This document shows positions 17,010 to 25,951 of a stretch of 64,000 nt of DNA, piece by piece. The DNA lies in assembly GCA_904395885.1 (NCBI GenBank), contig CAJFOF010000004.1, positions 1 to 64,000 of the forward strand, read 5' to 3'. The position numbers and the translations under genes are program-made. The DNA is from an uncultured Lachnospiraceae bacterium. GTDB taxonomy: Bacteria; Bacillota; Clostridia; Lachnospirales; Lachnospiraceae. The notes under the pieces were generated by a model, which saw only the letters and a list, made by a program, of their open reading frames with translations, was not told where the DNA came from and did not search any database. Within the stretch, counting starts at the first letter, position 1, and each line of letters begins with the position of its first letter.

Positions 17010-17709
17010 CTAGTTCTCCATTCTCGTGTATCTCGTCATCCGCCTCTGTCTCGGCGGCATCCGTCCCCAGTTGATCCAGCCTTAGCTGCAGCTCTTCTTC
17101 TACTTCCGTTTTGATCTCCTCCGCCTGCTCCGGGTTCAAATCCGGAAGATCCTGGGTAGACCCCACCCCGAACCGGCGCAGGAATTCCTCTGTCGTCGCA
17201 AAAAGTGCCGGTCGCCCCGGAGCATCCAGCCGGCCAACTTCATAGACCAGATTGTACTCAATCAGCCGATTTACGGCATGATCTGATTTCACCCCCCTGA
17301 TCTTTTCAATTTCCATCTTTGTAATCGGCTGTTTATAAGCGATAATAGACAGTGTCTCCAATACCACCTCTGTCAATACCTGCTTTTTGGGTGCAGCCGC
17401 CACCTGAATCAGATTGGGGTAATATCTGGACGGTGTGCACATCTGAAAAGCATCTTCCAGCTCAATCAACTGGATCCCCCGCTTTTCTTCCTCATATCGC
17501 CGCTTTAATCGCCCGACCGCCTCTCTCGCTGTCTTTGTATCCTGGCCGAGAGCGGCCGCAAGCTGTCCGATTTCCACCGATTTCCCCATGGTAAAGAGCA
17601 CCGCCTCCACGACCGCTTCCTGCTCCTTCTCGTCCACTACCGGGTCGATCTCCCCTGCACTCCTGGCTTTTTCCTCTGTTCCCGGCTTTTCTGTATCTTT
17701 CTCATCCAC
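16984..17709 (-). CDS. scpB: Segregation and condensation protein B
   Basis: 241 aa. Two winged-helix domains (about residues 28-190) include the family blocks AVLFTMGKSVEIGQLA, VLETLSIIAYKQPITK and GRPALFATTEEFLRRFG. A long acidic tail follows. ScpB dimers bind ScpA to complete the Smc condensin complex on the chromosome. The frame starts with GTG at 17707-17709, with GGAG 11 nt upstream. It follows scpA by 21 nt, as in most Firmicutes. Confidence 0.95.
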   Translation of the reverse strand: MDEKDTEKPGTEEKARSAGEIDPVVDEKEQEAVVEAVLFTMGKSVEIGQLAAALGQDTKTAREAVGRLKRRYEEEKRGIQLIELEDAFQMCTPSRYYPNLIQVAAAPKKQVLTEVVLETLSIIAYKQPITKMEIEKIRGVKSDHAVNRLIEYNLVYEVGRLDAPGRPALFATTEEFLRRFGVGSTQDLPDLNPEQAEEIKTEVEEELQLRLDQLGTDAAETEADDEIHENGELDGENSEIL

Positions 17710-17730
17710 GTTCTCTGTTTCTCCATTCCA

Positions 17731-18531
17731 TCAGCTTACAAAATCGTCCAAACCCTCCAGATCCAGCTCTCCCTCTTCTCCTTCCGGCTCCAGAGTCTCG
17801 ATCTCCATATCATCAAAAGTGTGCTCCTGGGTCAGGTAGATCTTTCCGATCTTCATCAATTCCAGAATCGCCAGAAACGTCACAACCACGTTCAGCCGAT
17901 CCCTCTGATTTTCCAGAATCTGGCGAAAACTGAACCGCCTGTGTTTCCTTGCATAGGCCATTACACGCCCAATTTTCTCTTCCAGGCTTACCGGCTCTTT
18001 CTGAATCGTTCCAAAATTACTCCTGACCCTGTCAATCTTGTCCTCGCTGCGCCGCATGACCTGTTCAAATATTTTCTGCAGTTTTGCCAGATTTAAATCT
18101 CCCAGCAGCTTGTCCAGATCTACCGGGGCCTCATACCGTGCCACTTCCCTCGGAACGGTGGGATCTTTATAAAAAACCTGACCCGCATCTTCTTCCAGAT
18201 CCTGAAGCACCAGGGCCATGTACTTATATTTTTTATATTCCAAAAGCCGGGCTACCAGTTCCGCTCTCGGGTCTTGTTCTTCTCCGGTTTCCTCATCCAC
18301 CTCTGCAGGCAGAAGCATTCTGGCTTTAATGTCCAGAAGCGTGGCAGCCATGACCAGAAATTCACTGACCACGTTTAGGTCTTCTTTCTCCATCCGGTTT
18401 ACATAGTCCAAATACTGTTCTGTAATTTCCGCTATGGGGATATCATAAATGTTGATCTTATTTTTTTCAATCAGGTGCAGAAGCAGGTCCAAAGGCCCCT
18501 CAAAATGCTCCAGTTTATAGGAAATCTCCAT
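17731..18531 (-). CDS. scpA: Segregation and condensation protein A
   Basis: 266 aa kleisin subunit of bacterial condensin. The N-terminal block YKLEHFEGPLDLLLHLIEKN and the IYDIPIAEITEQY motif are diagnostic, and a C-terminal winged helix (FLAILELMKIGKIYLTQ) precedes an acidic tail. It bridges the Smc heads and binds ScpB. The open frame extends eight codons upstream, but GGGGAG with 6-nt spacing before the ATG at 18529-18531 fixes the start. A strong promoter lies 34-62 bp upstream, so this is the first gene of the operon. Confidence 0.95.
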   Translation of the reverse strand: MEISYKLEHFEGPLDLLLHLIEKNKINIYDIPIAEITEQYLDYVNRMEKEDLNVVSEFLVMAATLLDIKARMLLPAEVDEETGEEQDPRAELVARLLEYKKYKYMALVLQDLEEDAGQVFYKDPTVPREVARYEAPVDLDKLLGDLNLAKLQKIFEQVMRRSEDKIDRVRSNFGTIQKEPVSLEEKIGRVMAYARKHRRFSFRQILENQRDRLNVVVTFLAILELMKIGKIYLTQEHTFDDMEIETLEPEGEEGELDLEGLDDFVS

Positions 18532-18564
18532 CCTCCACTCCCCTGTTTCAATCAAGTATTCAAT

Positions 18565-18593
18565 AGTATATCAAATTCTCTCCAGGATGTAAA
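18565..18593 (-). promoter_or_regulatory. Promoter of the scpA operon
   Basis: Minus-strand TTTACA (18588-18593), 17-bp spacer, TATACT (18565-18570). It lies between the upstream terminator and scpA, which makes the five-gene run an independent unit. Confidence 0.7.
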
Positions 18594-18596
18594 CTT

Positions 18597-18636
18597 AAAA
18601 AGAATCCCGCAGGCAGGATTCTGCAAACGGGATTCT
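18597..18636 (-). terminator. Rho-independent terminator of the cohesin-protein gene
   Basis: AGAATCCCG (18601-18609) pairs perfectly with CGGGATTCT (18628-18636). On the minus strand the stem is followed by TTTTTAAGTTT. It begins 6 nt after the stop codon. Confidence 0.85.
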
Positions 18637-18641
18637 CTTTC

Positions 18642-20378
18642 TTATTCATCAATATCCAAAAATTCAAAATCATCGTCATCCAGCTCATCCTGCTTCGGCT
18701 GGGGAACTGGTTTCTGCACTGGCCGCTGTGGAGCGTCTGCAGGGCGCACAGGAACTGGCCTGCCGGCCGGATGTCCGGCTGCTCCTGCACCATGGGGTGC
18801 CTGCCTGCGGCTTACAGGGCGCTGTGTCCGGCTTTCCCTGGCTGTCTCTTCCTGCTGTACATCCCTGGGTCTCTCCGAACGGCGGGGCAAAACTTGAGTC
18901 TGGTCTAAATTGGAATTGGAACGGCGTCCAGCGGAGGGCTGAGTCCTCACTTCACGGACAGGCTCCGGACGCCGATATTCCCGCACGTCCTCCTGTGCCG
19001 TCCTTGGTCTCCTTACCTGGGGTTCCAACTGAATCTCTCCCAAGTCTTCGTATTCGTCCTCTTCGCCTCTCATATACCGGTCTTCCGCTTCTTCGTAAGG
19101 TTCTTCCTCCTCGTCTTCTTCAAAGACATCATATTCTCTCTGTCTCGGGCGGCTTTCCCTCCTTCGGCTTCCTCCGGACGGCGGTGTTTTCCCTTTTTTC
19201 ACCAAAAGATAGATTACCAGCACAAACAACACCAGCACAACGGCAATCAGCACGATCATTACAATCCTCTGAATCTGGAAATCGTGAAGCAGATCATTGT
19301 ACTGATTCACTACCGCCGTGTGTTCTTCCATCGTCACACCGGTATCAATGGCCGGATCCTGGAAATAGCGCTGAATCGTCTTTTCTGTCAGGTCGTAGCG
19401 GTAGAAATTCTTCTCTCCTGCGGAATTCATTCCGTAGAATACGCAGTAATCCGGAGTATCGTCAGAGGCCCATATCCATCCGGTCACCTTATGTCCGTCG
19501 ATATCGATGGTAGTCTCCTGGAATCCTTCGGGAATGGTTACGCCCTCATCCAGGGAAATAATGGTGATCGCCTTGGCTGCTGCCTCCAGACTGACGCTTT
19601 CCGCCGTAGTCCCGGTTCCCTCTGAGCCGGCACTGGCTCCGTTTTCATCTTTTACCACTGTAATTGTATAATCTTTCACTGTCTGTCCGTCCTGGGCCGT
19701 TACCCGGCAGACAACAGTGTTTTCACCCATCTGAAGATCCTCGTTTCCCGTCACCGTATACGTCGCATTGGGATCCGACAGTTCTACATTCACGGTCAGC
19801 CGTTCCACATCGGTCCCTACGTTGACACTGTAGGCATCCGTGTCAGAAGAGAAGGCCGGCGAAAGAGTTCCCGGTGATACCTGCAGGGACGCCAGGGATG
19901 CATCCGAAGAGGCATTGGCTACCGCCTGCACGGTCACTGTAGAATTTCCCACATGATCCATCGTCACAACCTGACCGTCCCCGTCATAAACTTCCTGGGA
20001 AGTCACTGTAATTTGGCTGGATCCCGCCTGTTTCGCCTGGAATACCATAGAAAATACAATGGTAGAAGGCTCGCTGGAATCCGGTGAACCGTGTGCACGG
20101 AGAGCACCGCTTCCGCCTTCCACGCTGTTTCCGCTGACAAATTCCAGAGCGTTGGAATCATAGGACAGAGCGATATCCGCCCTGCTCAGGCTCTCTCCGC
20201 CTGTAGTGCTGACTTTTAGATTAACTGTCACCTCGCTGCCTACTGTAGCGCTCGGGTCACTGAATTGTATTCTTCCGTTTGCCGCCCAGGCAGGAAATGC
20301 CATTCCTGCCACTGCAACCAAAGCTAATATCCATAAAGCTGCCAGTCTGGCAACAAAACCTTTTCTCTTTGTGTTCAT
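18642..20378 (-). CDS. Surface cohesin-domain membrane protein with long charged cytoplasmic tail
   Basis: 578 aa. The signal peptide ends near AWA (32). A cohesin-type beta sandwich covers about 35-150 (IQFSDPSATVGSEVTVNLKV; SYDSNALEFVSG). A cadherin-like beta-sandwich domain follows at about 158-243, then a linker region with a GWIWASDD stretch and a single membrane helix near 370-395. The last 180 residues are disordered, alternating acidic (DVFEEDEEEEPYEE) and Arg/Pro-rich tracts, and end DELDDDDFEFLDIDE. Topology predicts an external binding domain and an internal tail. Free cohesin domains bind dockerins in cellulosomes, but many non-cellulosomal proteins carry them. It follows the glucosaminidase gene by 20 nt, so the two are probably made together. 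Function is unknown. Confidence 0.7.
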   Translation of the reverse strand: MNTKRKGFVARLAALWILALVAVAGMAFPAWAANGRIQFSDPSATVGSEVTVNLKVSTTGGESLSRADIALSYDSNALEFVSGNSVEGGSGALRAHGSPDSSEPSTIVFSMVFQAKQAGSSQITVTSQEVYDGDGQVVTMDHVGNSTVTVQAVANASSDASLASLQVSPGTLSPAFSSDTDAYSVNVGTDVERLTVNVELSDPNATYTVTGNEDLQMGENTVVCRVTAQDGQTVKDYTITVVKDENGASAGSEGTGTTAESVSLEAAAKAITIISLDEGVTIPEGFQETTIDIDGHKVTGWIWASDDTPDYCVFYGMNSAGEKNFYRYDLTEKTIQRYFQDPAIDTGVTMEEHTAVVNQYNDLLHDFQIQRIVMIVLIAVVLVLFVLVIYLLVKKGKTPPSGGSRRRESRPRQREYDVFEEDEEEEPYEEAEDRYMRGEEDEYEDLGEIQLEPQVRRPRTAQEDVREYRRPEPVREVRTQPSAGRRSNSNLDQTQVLPRRSERPRDVQQEETARESRTQRPVSRRQAPHGAGAAGHPAGRPVPVRPADAPQRPVQKPVPQPKQDELDDDDFEFLDIDE

Positions 20379-20398
20379 ATGCTTCTTTATCCCCCAGT

Positions 20399-22633
20399 TT
20401 AATTTATCACCGTAACGTCACTTCCGCCAGGTCCCGATGTATCACCCGGGCTGACTGTACTGACTCCGGGTCCTGAAGTTCCGGAGCTGGTGTCCGTTCC
20501 GCTGGATTCACCAGGCCCAACCGTTATCACTGACGGACCTCCGGAAGATGAGTCTGTCCCGGAAGTCTGACCGGAATTGCCTGATGTCTGGGCCACAGGA
20601 CCGTCTGCAGTCTGGACAATATGAATCACATATTCCCGTACTGTGCCGTTCTGTGCCGTCACTGTAACTTTAGCATCTGTATTGGAACCTGTCAAGTTTA
20701 CAGTACCTGATCCGCTTATCTGAGCGTGACTCTCAAGAGCCGATGCCTGAATATCCACAGAAGTAACGGATGCATTCACAATCAAATCATAACTGACTGT
20801 ATCTTTGTCAAATACCGGTGTCAGTGTAAAGCCGGAAACACTCAGAGAAGACAGCTTATTGTTGGGACTTCCATCCGCAGTAGGCATTGCGCTGGCCTCC
20901 GCGGGCATATTGTTATAGACGGGTATCTTAAATTCCAGAGCCGTATCCTTTAAAGCATCTCCGTAAGCTTCCGCCATCTTTGCCCCCTCAGAGGCCGCTC
21001 CCTGAACATTCGTCATGTACTGGTGCTTATACATATTGCTGCCCTGGACATTAAACTTCTTCAAATAAAAAGTATCCTGCCCCGCCTTGACATAATTTTC
21101 CCCGTAGTTAATGGCGCCGCCTATAATGGACTTCTCTACAGAATTCCACGGACGATTATAAGAACCGGATTGAGCGGCGTAGGAAAGGCCCTTGGCCACT
21201 TTGCTCATGGTACTGGTCTCATAGGCCTCCACGTTGAAGAAATTGTAAATCCCCTCATATCCGGAAACTGTCCCGGATATCATCGGGCTGGTTCCCGCAC
21301 TGCCCTGCTCCTGTATGATCATCGCTGCCAGAACGTAGGGATTCACGCCGGACTGGACGCCTGCATCCAGAATAATATCCACATAGGACCTGCTGCCGGA
21401 GGAAGGACTGGTGCCGAAGGATGTGCCGGACTGACTGTCTGACGATGAGGTATCGGAGGATGTGGGACCGGTCTCACTTCCTGCATAAATAGTATTGCCG
21501 GAAGACGGCCCTGACAGGCTCACGCCTGGTCCTACCTCTGTCAGCAACTGCCGTTCTTTTTCTGAAACAGAAGCCTGAGGCCCAATTAGACTGACATCTG
21601 ATGTGCCGGTGTCAGAAGAACCCGGACCTTCCATGATTACTTCTCCCTCCTGAAGGGTTCCTGTACTCTGGCTGCCGCTGGTCTCCGGGACAACGGTAAC
21701 GCTCCCGGCTCCTGGCCCCTCAGATGATGCCCCTGTCTGGCCGCTGCCAGACACACCCGGACCGCCGGAAGAAGCGCTGCTGTCCGAACTGCCGGAATCT
21801 GCACCCGGTCCGGTCTGACCATCTGTCTCTCCCATTCCGTCTGATACATTTCCCGAAGCTGTACTCTCCAAGAAAGTTCCTTTTACCATACTCTCCAGCC
21901 CTTCCGCTGAGTGGGTGGAAGAATTGTAGCTCTGAAGCAAAAATTGGAATATGTATTTTTCATTCAAAAAATTTCTGGGATCCATATAATACCGGATAAT
22001 ATCTTCTGATGCCTGTACCCAGGAACTCCCGTCAAACCCATTCCAGGAACTGGTATCCCAGTTGTAGGCTCCGTCCTCAATGGATTTCCAGGATGATATA
22101 CTGCTGCTGGCCACCAGATTTCGGGTAATAACGCTTTCATTCTCAATCACAGTCTCCCAGTCCAGACCAGTGTGCTGGGCAGTAAATACCCATGACGGAT
22201 ACTGAGCATGAAGCTCTCTCAGACCTGCCCGGTAAGACTCCGGAAATCCCTGTGCATCCAGATATGCCTCAAAGTCAGCATCTGCCGAGTAGCTGACCGG
22301 AAATTTTATATATTGGCTGGACGCATATCCTGTCTGCTGGTTGCCTCCGCTCCCGCTGAACCGCACCTGATACCACAGAACACCGTCGCTTGCCTGTTTT
22401 TCCCCGATTACAGTGACAGCCGTACCGTAATTAAGCCGCGCCACTACACTATAATTGGTTCCTGCATCACTCCGTATATTAAGAGATGTGGCCTTTACCG
22501 TAGCGCTTCGCTCCGTATAAGCCTGAGCGACCGCTGCAGGGTTCCATCCATTCAGGGCCGTCCACGGCGTCTCTACCGCCAATAAGACTCCCAGTCCAAG
22601 AGCCGCTGCCTTCTTCCACTTTTTTCTTTTCAT
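20399..22633 (-). CDS. Secreted SH3b/glucosaminidase with low-complexity insertion
   Basis: 744 aa. A signal peptide (about 1-38) precedes a bacterial SH3 domain (about 40-110: KATSLNIRSDAGTNYSVV, GYASSQYIKF). The endo-beta-N-acetylglucosaminidase region is recognisable in two pieces, YYMDPRNFLNEKYIFQFLLQSY near 215-235 and VNPYVLAAMIIQEQG to NYVKAGQDTFYLKKFN near 440-540. Between them lie about 160 residues of Ser/Gly/Pro/Thr repeats rich in GPG. A cadherin-like domain follows at about 600-690 (KLSSLSVSGFTLTP), related to the one in the downstream gene product, and a Ser/Gly-rich tail. It should cut peptidoglycan glycan strands. AGGAGATAGG supports the start. Confidence 0.82.
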   Translation of the reverse strand: MKRKKWKKAAALGLGVLLAVETPWTALNGWNPAAVAQAYTERSATVKATSLNIRSDAGTNYSVVARLNYGTAVTVIGEKQASDGVLWYQVRFSGSGGNQQTGYASSQYIKFPVSYSADADFEAYLDAQGFPESYRAGLRELHAQYPSWVFTAQHTGLDWETVIENESVITRNLVASSSISSWKSIEDGAYNWDTSSWNGFDGSSWVQASEDIIRYYMDPRNFLNEKYIFQFLLQSYNSSTHSAEGLESMVKGTFLESTASGNVSDGMGETDGQTGPGADSGSSDSSASSGGPGVSGSGQTGASSEGPGAGSVTVVPETSGSQSTGTLQEGEVIMEGPGSSDTGTSDVSLIGPQASVSEKERQLLTEVGPGVSLSGPSSGNTIYAGSETGPTSSDTSSSDSQSGTSFGTSPSSGSRSYVDIILDAGVQSGVNPYVLAAMIIQEQGSAGTSPMISGTVSGYEGIYNFFNVEAYETSTMSKVAKGLSYAAQSGSYNRPWNSVEKSIIGGAINYGENYVKAGQDTFYLKKFNVQGSNMYKHQYMTNVQGAASEGAKMAEAYGDALKDTALEFKIPVYNNMPAEASAMPTADGSPNNKLSSLSVSGFTLTPVFDKDTVSYDLIVNASVTSVDIQASALESHAQISGSGTVNLTGSNTDAKVTVTAQNGTVREYVIHIVQTADGPVAQTSGNSGQTSGTDSSSGGPSVITVGPGESSGTDTSSGTSGPGVSTVSPGDTSGPGGSDVTVIN

Positions 22634-22764
22634 TTCCTATCTCCTGTAACATCTCAACCCACACTCCCACGAAGGAATCAGCCGCAATAGCGCGGCCTCC
22701 CAGGCCGGAAAGAGGATTTTAATCATTCTGCATAAAATTATTTTGTCAAAATTACAACATGTTT

Positions 22765-22794
22765 ATTATAATGAAAAAAGGCTTCCTATGTCAA
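22765..22794 (-). promoter_or_regulatory. Promoter of the glucosaminidase/cohesin-protein operon
   Basis: Perfect TTGACA (22789-22794) and TATAAT (22765-22770) on the minus strand with an 18-bp spacer. The roughly 120-nt leader (22634-22757) contains two small GC hairpins (GGCC...GGCC and CCGC...GCGG, about 22683-22710). No known riboswitch signature was seen. Confidence 0.75.
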
Positions 22795-22866
22795 CCAACT
22801 TGGGGGAAAGTTCATACAATTTACCAAATTTGTAATGAAGTCGTAAGATTTCCCACAGACACCGGG

Positions 22867-22905
22867 AAAGCCCGTTTCTGACCCCAAAAGGCCGAAACGG
22901 GCTTT
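22867..22905 (-). terminator. Terminator of the decarboxylase operon
   Basis: A perfect 12-bp stem, AAAGCCCGTTTC (22867-22878) with its complement (22894-22905). It lies 37 nt beyond the last stop codon of the minus-strand operon. The U-run is short (the TTT inside the stem), so efficiency is uncertain. Confidence 0.65.
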
Positions 22906-22941
22906 CTGTGTAAATTCAGACTTATTTTCTAAGCCGGCATC

Positions 22942-24354
22942 TTATACAGGATATGCCTTATTTTTCTTGTCAGCAGCCGCAGGATCAATCTTTGTCTGCT
23001 GAGCTTCCCTGTACTGGAAAAATTCCTTCGCTACAGCCGGGAACAGAGCATAAGACAACACGTCTTCATCTTGCTGCTTCCACTGAGCACACTCTTTCTC
23101 AAACTGTGGAAGCTGAGGCGCAATCAGGTCTGCAGGTCTGCAGGTAATCGGAGTCTCATCTCCGATGATCTTCTTCTGAACTTCAGCGTTAAACGGCTTA
23201 ACTGTCTGACCAAACTCACCGAGCATGATCTTCTTGGACTCCTTTGGAACGATCTTATAGCGTTCGCCAGCCAACACGTTCATAACAGCCTGGGTACCTA
23301 CGATCTGAGAGGACGGGGTAACCAGCGGCGGCTCGCCAAAGTCTTTCCGCACTCTCGGAATCTCTTCCAGAACTTCCTGGTATTTATCCTCTTTTCCGGC
23401 ATCTTTTAACTGGCTTACCAGATTGGACAGCATTCCGCCTGGCACCTGATACTGAAGAGTCTTGATATTGACGCCCAGAACCTTGGGATTTAACAGACCG
23501 CTCTTTAACGCTTCCTCGCGAATCGGTGTGAAGTAGGAAGCGATCTCTGCCAGAAGGTTCAAATCATATCCCGTGTCATAAGGGGTTCCGCGGAAGGTTT
23601 CTACCATCACTTCCGTTGCCGGCTGGCTGGTTCCCAAAGCCAACGGGGACATTGCACAGTCGATAATGTCGCAGCCTGCCTCCACGGCTTTTAAATACGT
23701 CATGGAAGCCACACCGGAAGTATAGTGAGTATGAAGGTCTATCGGAAGAGTCGTTCCCTCTTTCAATGCCTGTACCAGCTCTGTCGCCTTGTACGGCGTT
23801 AACAGACCTGCCATATCCTTAATGCAGAGAGAATCTGCACCCATGTCTTCAATTCTCTTTGCAATATCTTTCCAGTAATCCAAAGTGTACGCATCGCCCA
23901 GCGTATAGCAGAGAGCAATCTGGGCATGCCCCTTTTCTTTTTTGGTAGCCTTAACTGCCGTTTCCAGATTGCGGATATCGTTGAGGCAGTCGAAAATACG
24001 GATAATATCAATGCCGTTGGCAATGGATTTCTGAACAAAATACTCTACCACATCGTCTGCATAATGATTATATCCTAAAATATTCTGGCCCCTGAAAAGC
24101 ATCTGCAGTTTGGTATTCTTAAAACCGTCTCTCAGCTTTCTCAGTCTGTCCCACGGATCTTCCTTTAAGAAGCGCAGGCAGGCGTCAAAAGTGGCTCCGC
24201 CCCAGCATTCTACTGCGTGGTAGCCTACTTTATCCATCTTATCTACAATCGGCAGCATCTGCTCCGTTGTCATACGCGTTGCCAGCAGAGACTGATGGGC
24301 ATCACGAAGGACAGTTTCCACGATCTTTACCGGCTTTTTATTTACTTCTGCCAT
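22942..24354 (-). CDS. Biotin-dependent carboxyltransferase, OadA / transcarboxylase 5S type
   Basis: 470 aa. An HMGL-like TIM barrel with the metal-binding motif LRDAHQSLLATRM near residue 17, the carboxybiotin-site Lys in CIKDMAGLLTP, and the metal-ligand pair in DLHTHYTSG. A conserved carboxylase domain follows (LLNPKVLGVN; YQVPGGMLSNL). This family moves CO2 between oxaloacetate (or pyruvate) and biotin. It ends where the biotin-carrier domain of long OadA begins, so it depends on the separate carrier encoded in the same operon. It could serve as oxaloacetate decarboxylase alpha, transcarboxylase 5S or pyruvate carboxylase B; which one is undecided. Confidence 0.88.
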   Translation of the reverse strand: MAEVNKKPVKIVETVLRDAHQSLLATRMTTEQMLPIVDKMDKVGYHAVECWGGATFDACLRFLKEDPWDRLRKLRDGFKNTKLQMLFRGQNILGYNHYADDVVEYFVQKSIANGIDIIRIFDCLNDIRNLETAVKATKKEKGHAQIALCYTLGDAYTLDYWKDIAKRIEDMGADSLCIKDMAGLLTPYKATELVQALKEGTTLPIDLHTHYTSGVASMTYLKAVEAGCDIIDCAMSPLALGTSQPATEVMVETFRGTPYDTGYDLNLLAEIASYFTPIREEALKSGLLNPKVLGVNIKTLQYQVPGGMLSNLVSQLKDAGKEDKYQEVLEEIPRVRKDFGEPPLVTPSSQIVGTQAVMNVLAGERYKIVPKESKKIMLGEFGQTVKPFNAEVQKKIIGDETPITCRPADLIAPQLPQFEKECAQWKQQDEDVLSYALFPAVAKEFFQYREAQQTKIDPAAADKKNKAYPV

Positions 24355-24371
24355 TTTTCTTTCCTCCTTAA

Positions 24372-25523
24372 TTATTTAACCCCAAATATTGCCATAAACG
24401 TACCAGCAGCTACTGCGGTACCGATAACACCGGCCACGTTTGGTCCCATTGCGTGCATCAGCAGGAAATTGGTAGGATCTGCTTCCGCACCGACTTTCTG
24501 AGATACGCGGGCTGCCATGGGAACTGCAGATACGCCTGCCGATCCAATCAGCGGGTTGACCTTTCCGTGAGTCACCTTGCACATTAGTTTTCCCAGCAAA
24601 ACACCGCCGGCAGTACCTAGGGCGAATGCCACCAGACCCAAAACAACGATCTTGATCGTATCCATCTTTAAGAATGCCTCTGCGCTGGTGGTAGCACCTA
24701 CAGAAGTTCCAAGAATGATAACCACAATGTACATCAAAGCGTTGGAAGCGGTCTCAGCAAGCTGATCTACCACTCCGGATTCCCGGAACAGGTTGCCAAG
24801 CATCAGCATACCGACCAGGGGAGCTGTCGTAGGAAGAATCAGGCAGACCACAACGGTTACGATAATCGGGAACAAAATCTTCTCCAGCTTTGATACCGGG
24901 CGAAGCTGCTCCATTTTAATTTTCCTCTCTTCTTCTGTTGTCAGAAGTTTCATGATCGGCGGCTGGATAATAGGAACCAGAGCCATATAAGAGTATGCGG
25001 CAACGGCGATGGGACCCAGATATTCCGTCTGGCCCAGCTTTCCTGCCAGGAAGATCGAGGTGGGGCCGTCGGCGCCGCCGATGATGGAAATTGCGGCCGC
25101 AGCCTTGTCATTAAATCCCATGAAAATTGCCAGAAAATATGCGCCGTAAATACCAAGCTGGGCTGCCGCACCCATCAGGAAACTGGCGGGGTTGGCAATG
25201 AGGGGGCCGAAATCCGTCATGGCGCCGACACCCATAAAGATCAGGGAAGGCAGTATGCTCCACTCATCCAGCAGGTAGAAATAGTGCAGAAGCCCCCCGA
25301 TTCCGTTTGTCGAGTCTTCTATGGACAGCATAATATCAGGATAGATATTGACCAGCAGCATGCCGAAGGAGATCGGCAGCAGGAGCAGCGGCTCAAATCC
25401 CTTTTTGATTGCCAGGTAAAGGAAGATAAATGCCACCGCAATCATGACAAAGTTGCCCCAGGTCAGATTTACAAAGGCTGTCTGCTGAAGAAGATTACCC
25501 AACGTAGTTGTAATATAATCCAT
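24372..25523 (-). CDS. oadB: Sodium-translocating decarboxylase, membrane beta subunit
   Basis: 383 aa with about ten membrane helices, the Na+-pumping subunit of oxaloacetate, methylmalonyl-CoA and glutaconyl-CoA decarboxylases. Family landmarks include the buried-Asp helix [15 protein letters not shown], the strongly conserved [15 protein letters not shown], and the C-terminal [15 protein letters not shown] and [18 protein letters not shown] blocks. It decarboxylates carboxybiotin and exports Na+. It lies between the biotin-carrier and OadA-type genes. The symbol refers to the family; the partner alpha subunit could be either carboxyltransferase in this cluster. Confidence 0.93.
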   Translation of the reverse strand: MDYITTTLGNLLQQTAFVNLTWGNFVMIAVAFIFLYLAIKKGFEPLLLLPISFGMLLVNIYPDIMLSIEDSTNGIGGLLHYFYLLDEWSILPSLIFMGVGAMTDFGPLIANPASFLMGAAAQLGIYGAYFLAIFMGFNDKAAAAISIIGGADGPTSIFLAGKLGQTEYLGPIAVAAYSYMALVPIIQPPIMKLLTTEEERKIKMEQLRPVSKLEKILFPIIVTVVVCLILPTTAPLVGMLMLGNLFRESGVVDQLAETASNALMYIVVIILGTSVGATTSAEAFLKMDTIKIVVLGLVAFALGTAGGVLLGKLMCKVTHGKVNPLIGSAGVSAVPMAARVSQKVGAEADPTNFLLMHAMGPNVAGVIGTAVAAGTFMAIFGVK

Positions 25524-25564
25524 GTTAATCCCTCCATGTAAGATGCATAGTAGCGGTATTTCCG

Positions 25565-25930
25565 TTAATTCAGAGTCGCAATGGTGGCGCCTGTATCAAC
25601 GGTCTGTCCTACTGTTACATCAATGGTGGCAACGGTTCCGTCCTCAGGAGCTACAATATCGTTTTCCATCTTCATGGCTTCCAGAACTGCCAGAACATCT
25701 CCTCTCTTAACAACCTGGCCTACGGTGCCCTTTACTGCCAGGATCTTGCCGCGCATAGGAGCGGATACCTTAATGTTTCCGCCTGCTGCAGCCTTGGGAG
25801 CTGCTGCTTTCGGAGCCGCCTTGGGAGCTGCCGGAGCCGGTGCTGCAGCCTTGGGAGCTGTTCCGGAAATGCCTTCCTCTACAGTTACTTCATATACATT
25901 GCCATTTACAGTAATCGTATAATTTTTCAT
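25565..25930 (-). CDS. Biotin carboxyl carrier protein of the decarboxylase
   Basis: 121 aa. It has a short N-terminal strand segment, a flexible Ala/Pro-rich hinge (about residues 26-50) and a biotinyl domain with the attachment motif EAMKMEN (Lys near 87) and flanking [21 protein letters not shown]. It is the size of transcarboxylase 1.3S or MmdC/GcdC. The swinging arm carries CO2 from the carboxyltransferase to the membrane beta subunit. A Shine-Dalgarno CAGGAGG lies 9 nt upstream. Confidence 0.93.
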   Translation of the reverse strand: MKNYTITVNGNVYEVTVEEGISGTAPKAAAPAPAAPKAAPKAAAPKAAAGGNIKVSAPMRGKILAVKGTVGQVVKRGDVLAVLEAMKMENDIVAPEDGTVATIDVTVGQTVDTGATIATLN

Positions 25931-25951
25931 GATATAAATCCTCCTGATATC

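Noticed and set aside
22634..22764. c-di-AMP or c-di-GMP riboswitch before the wall hydrolase
   Set aside because: The leader has small GC hairpins but none of the conserved cores of those riboswitches.
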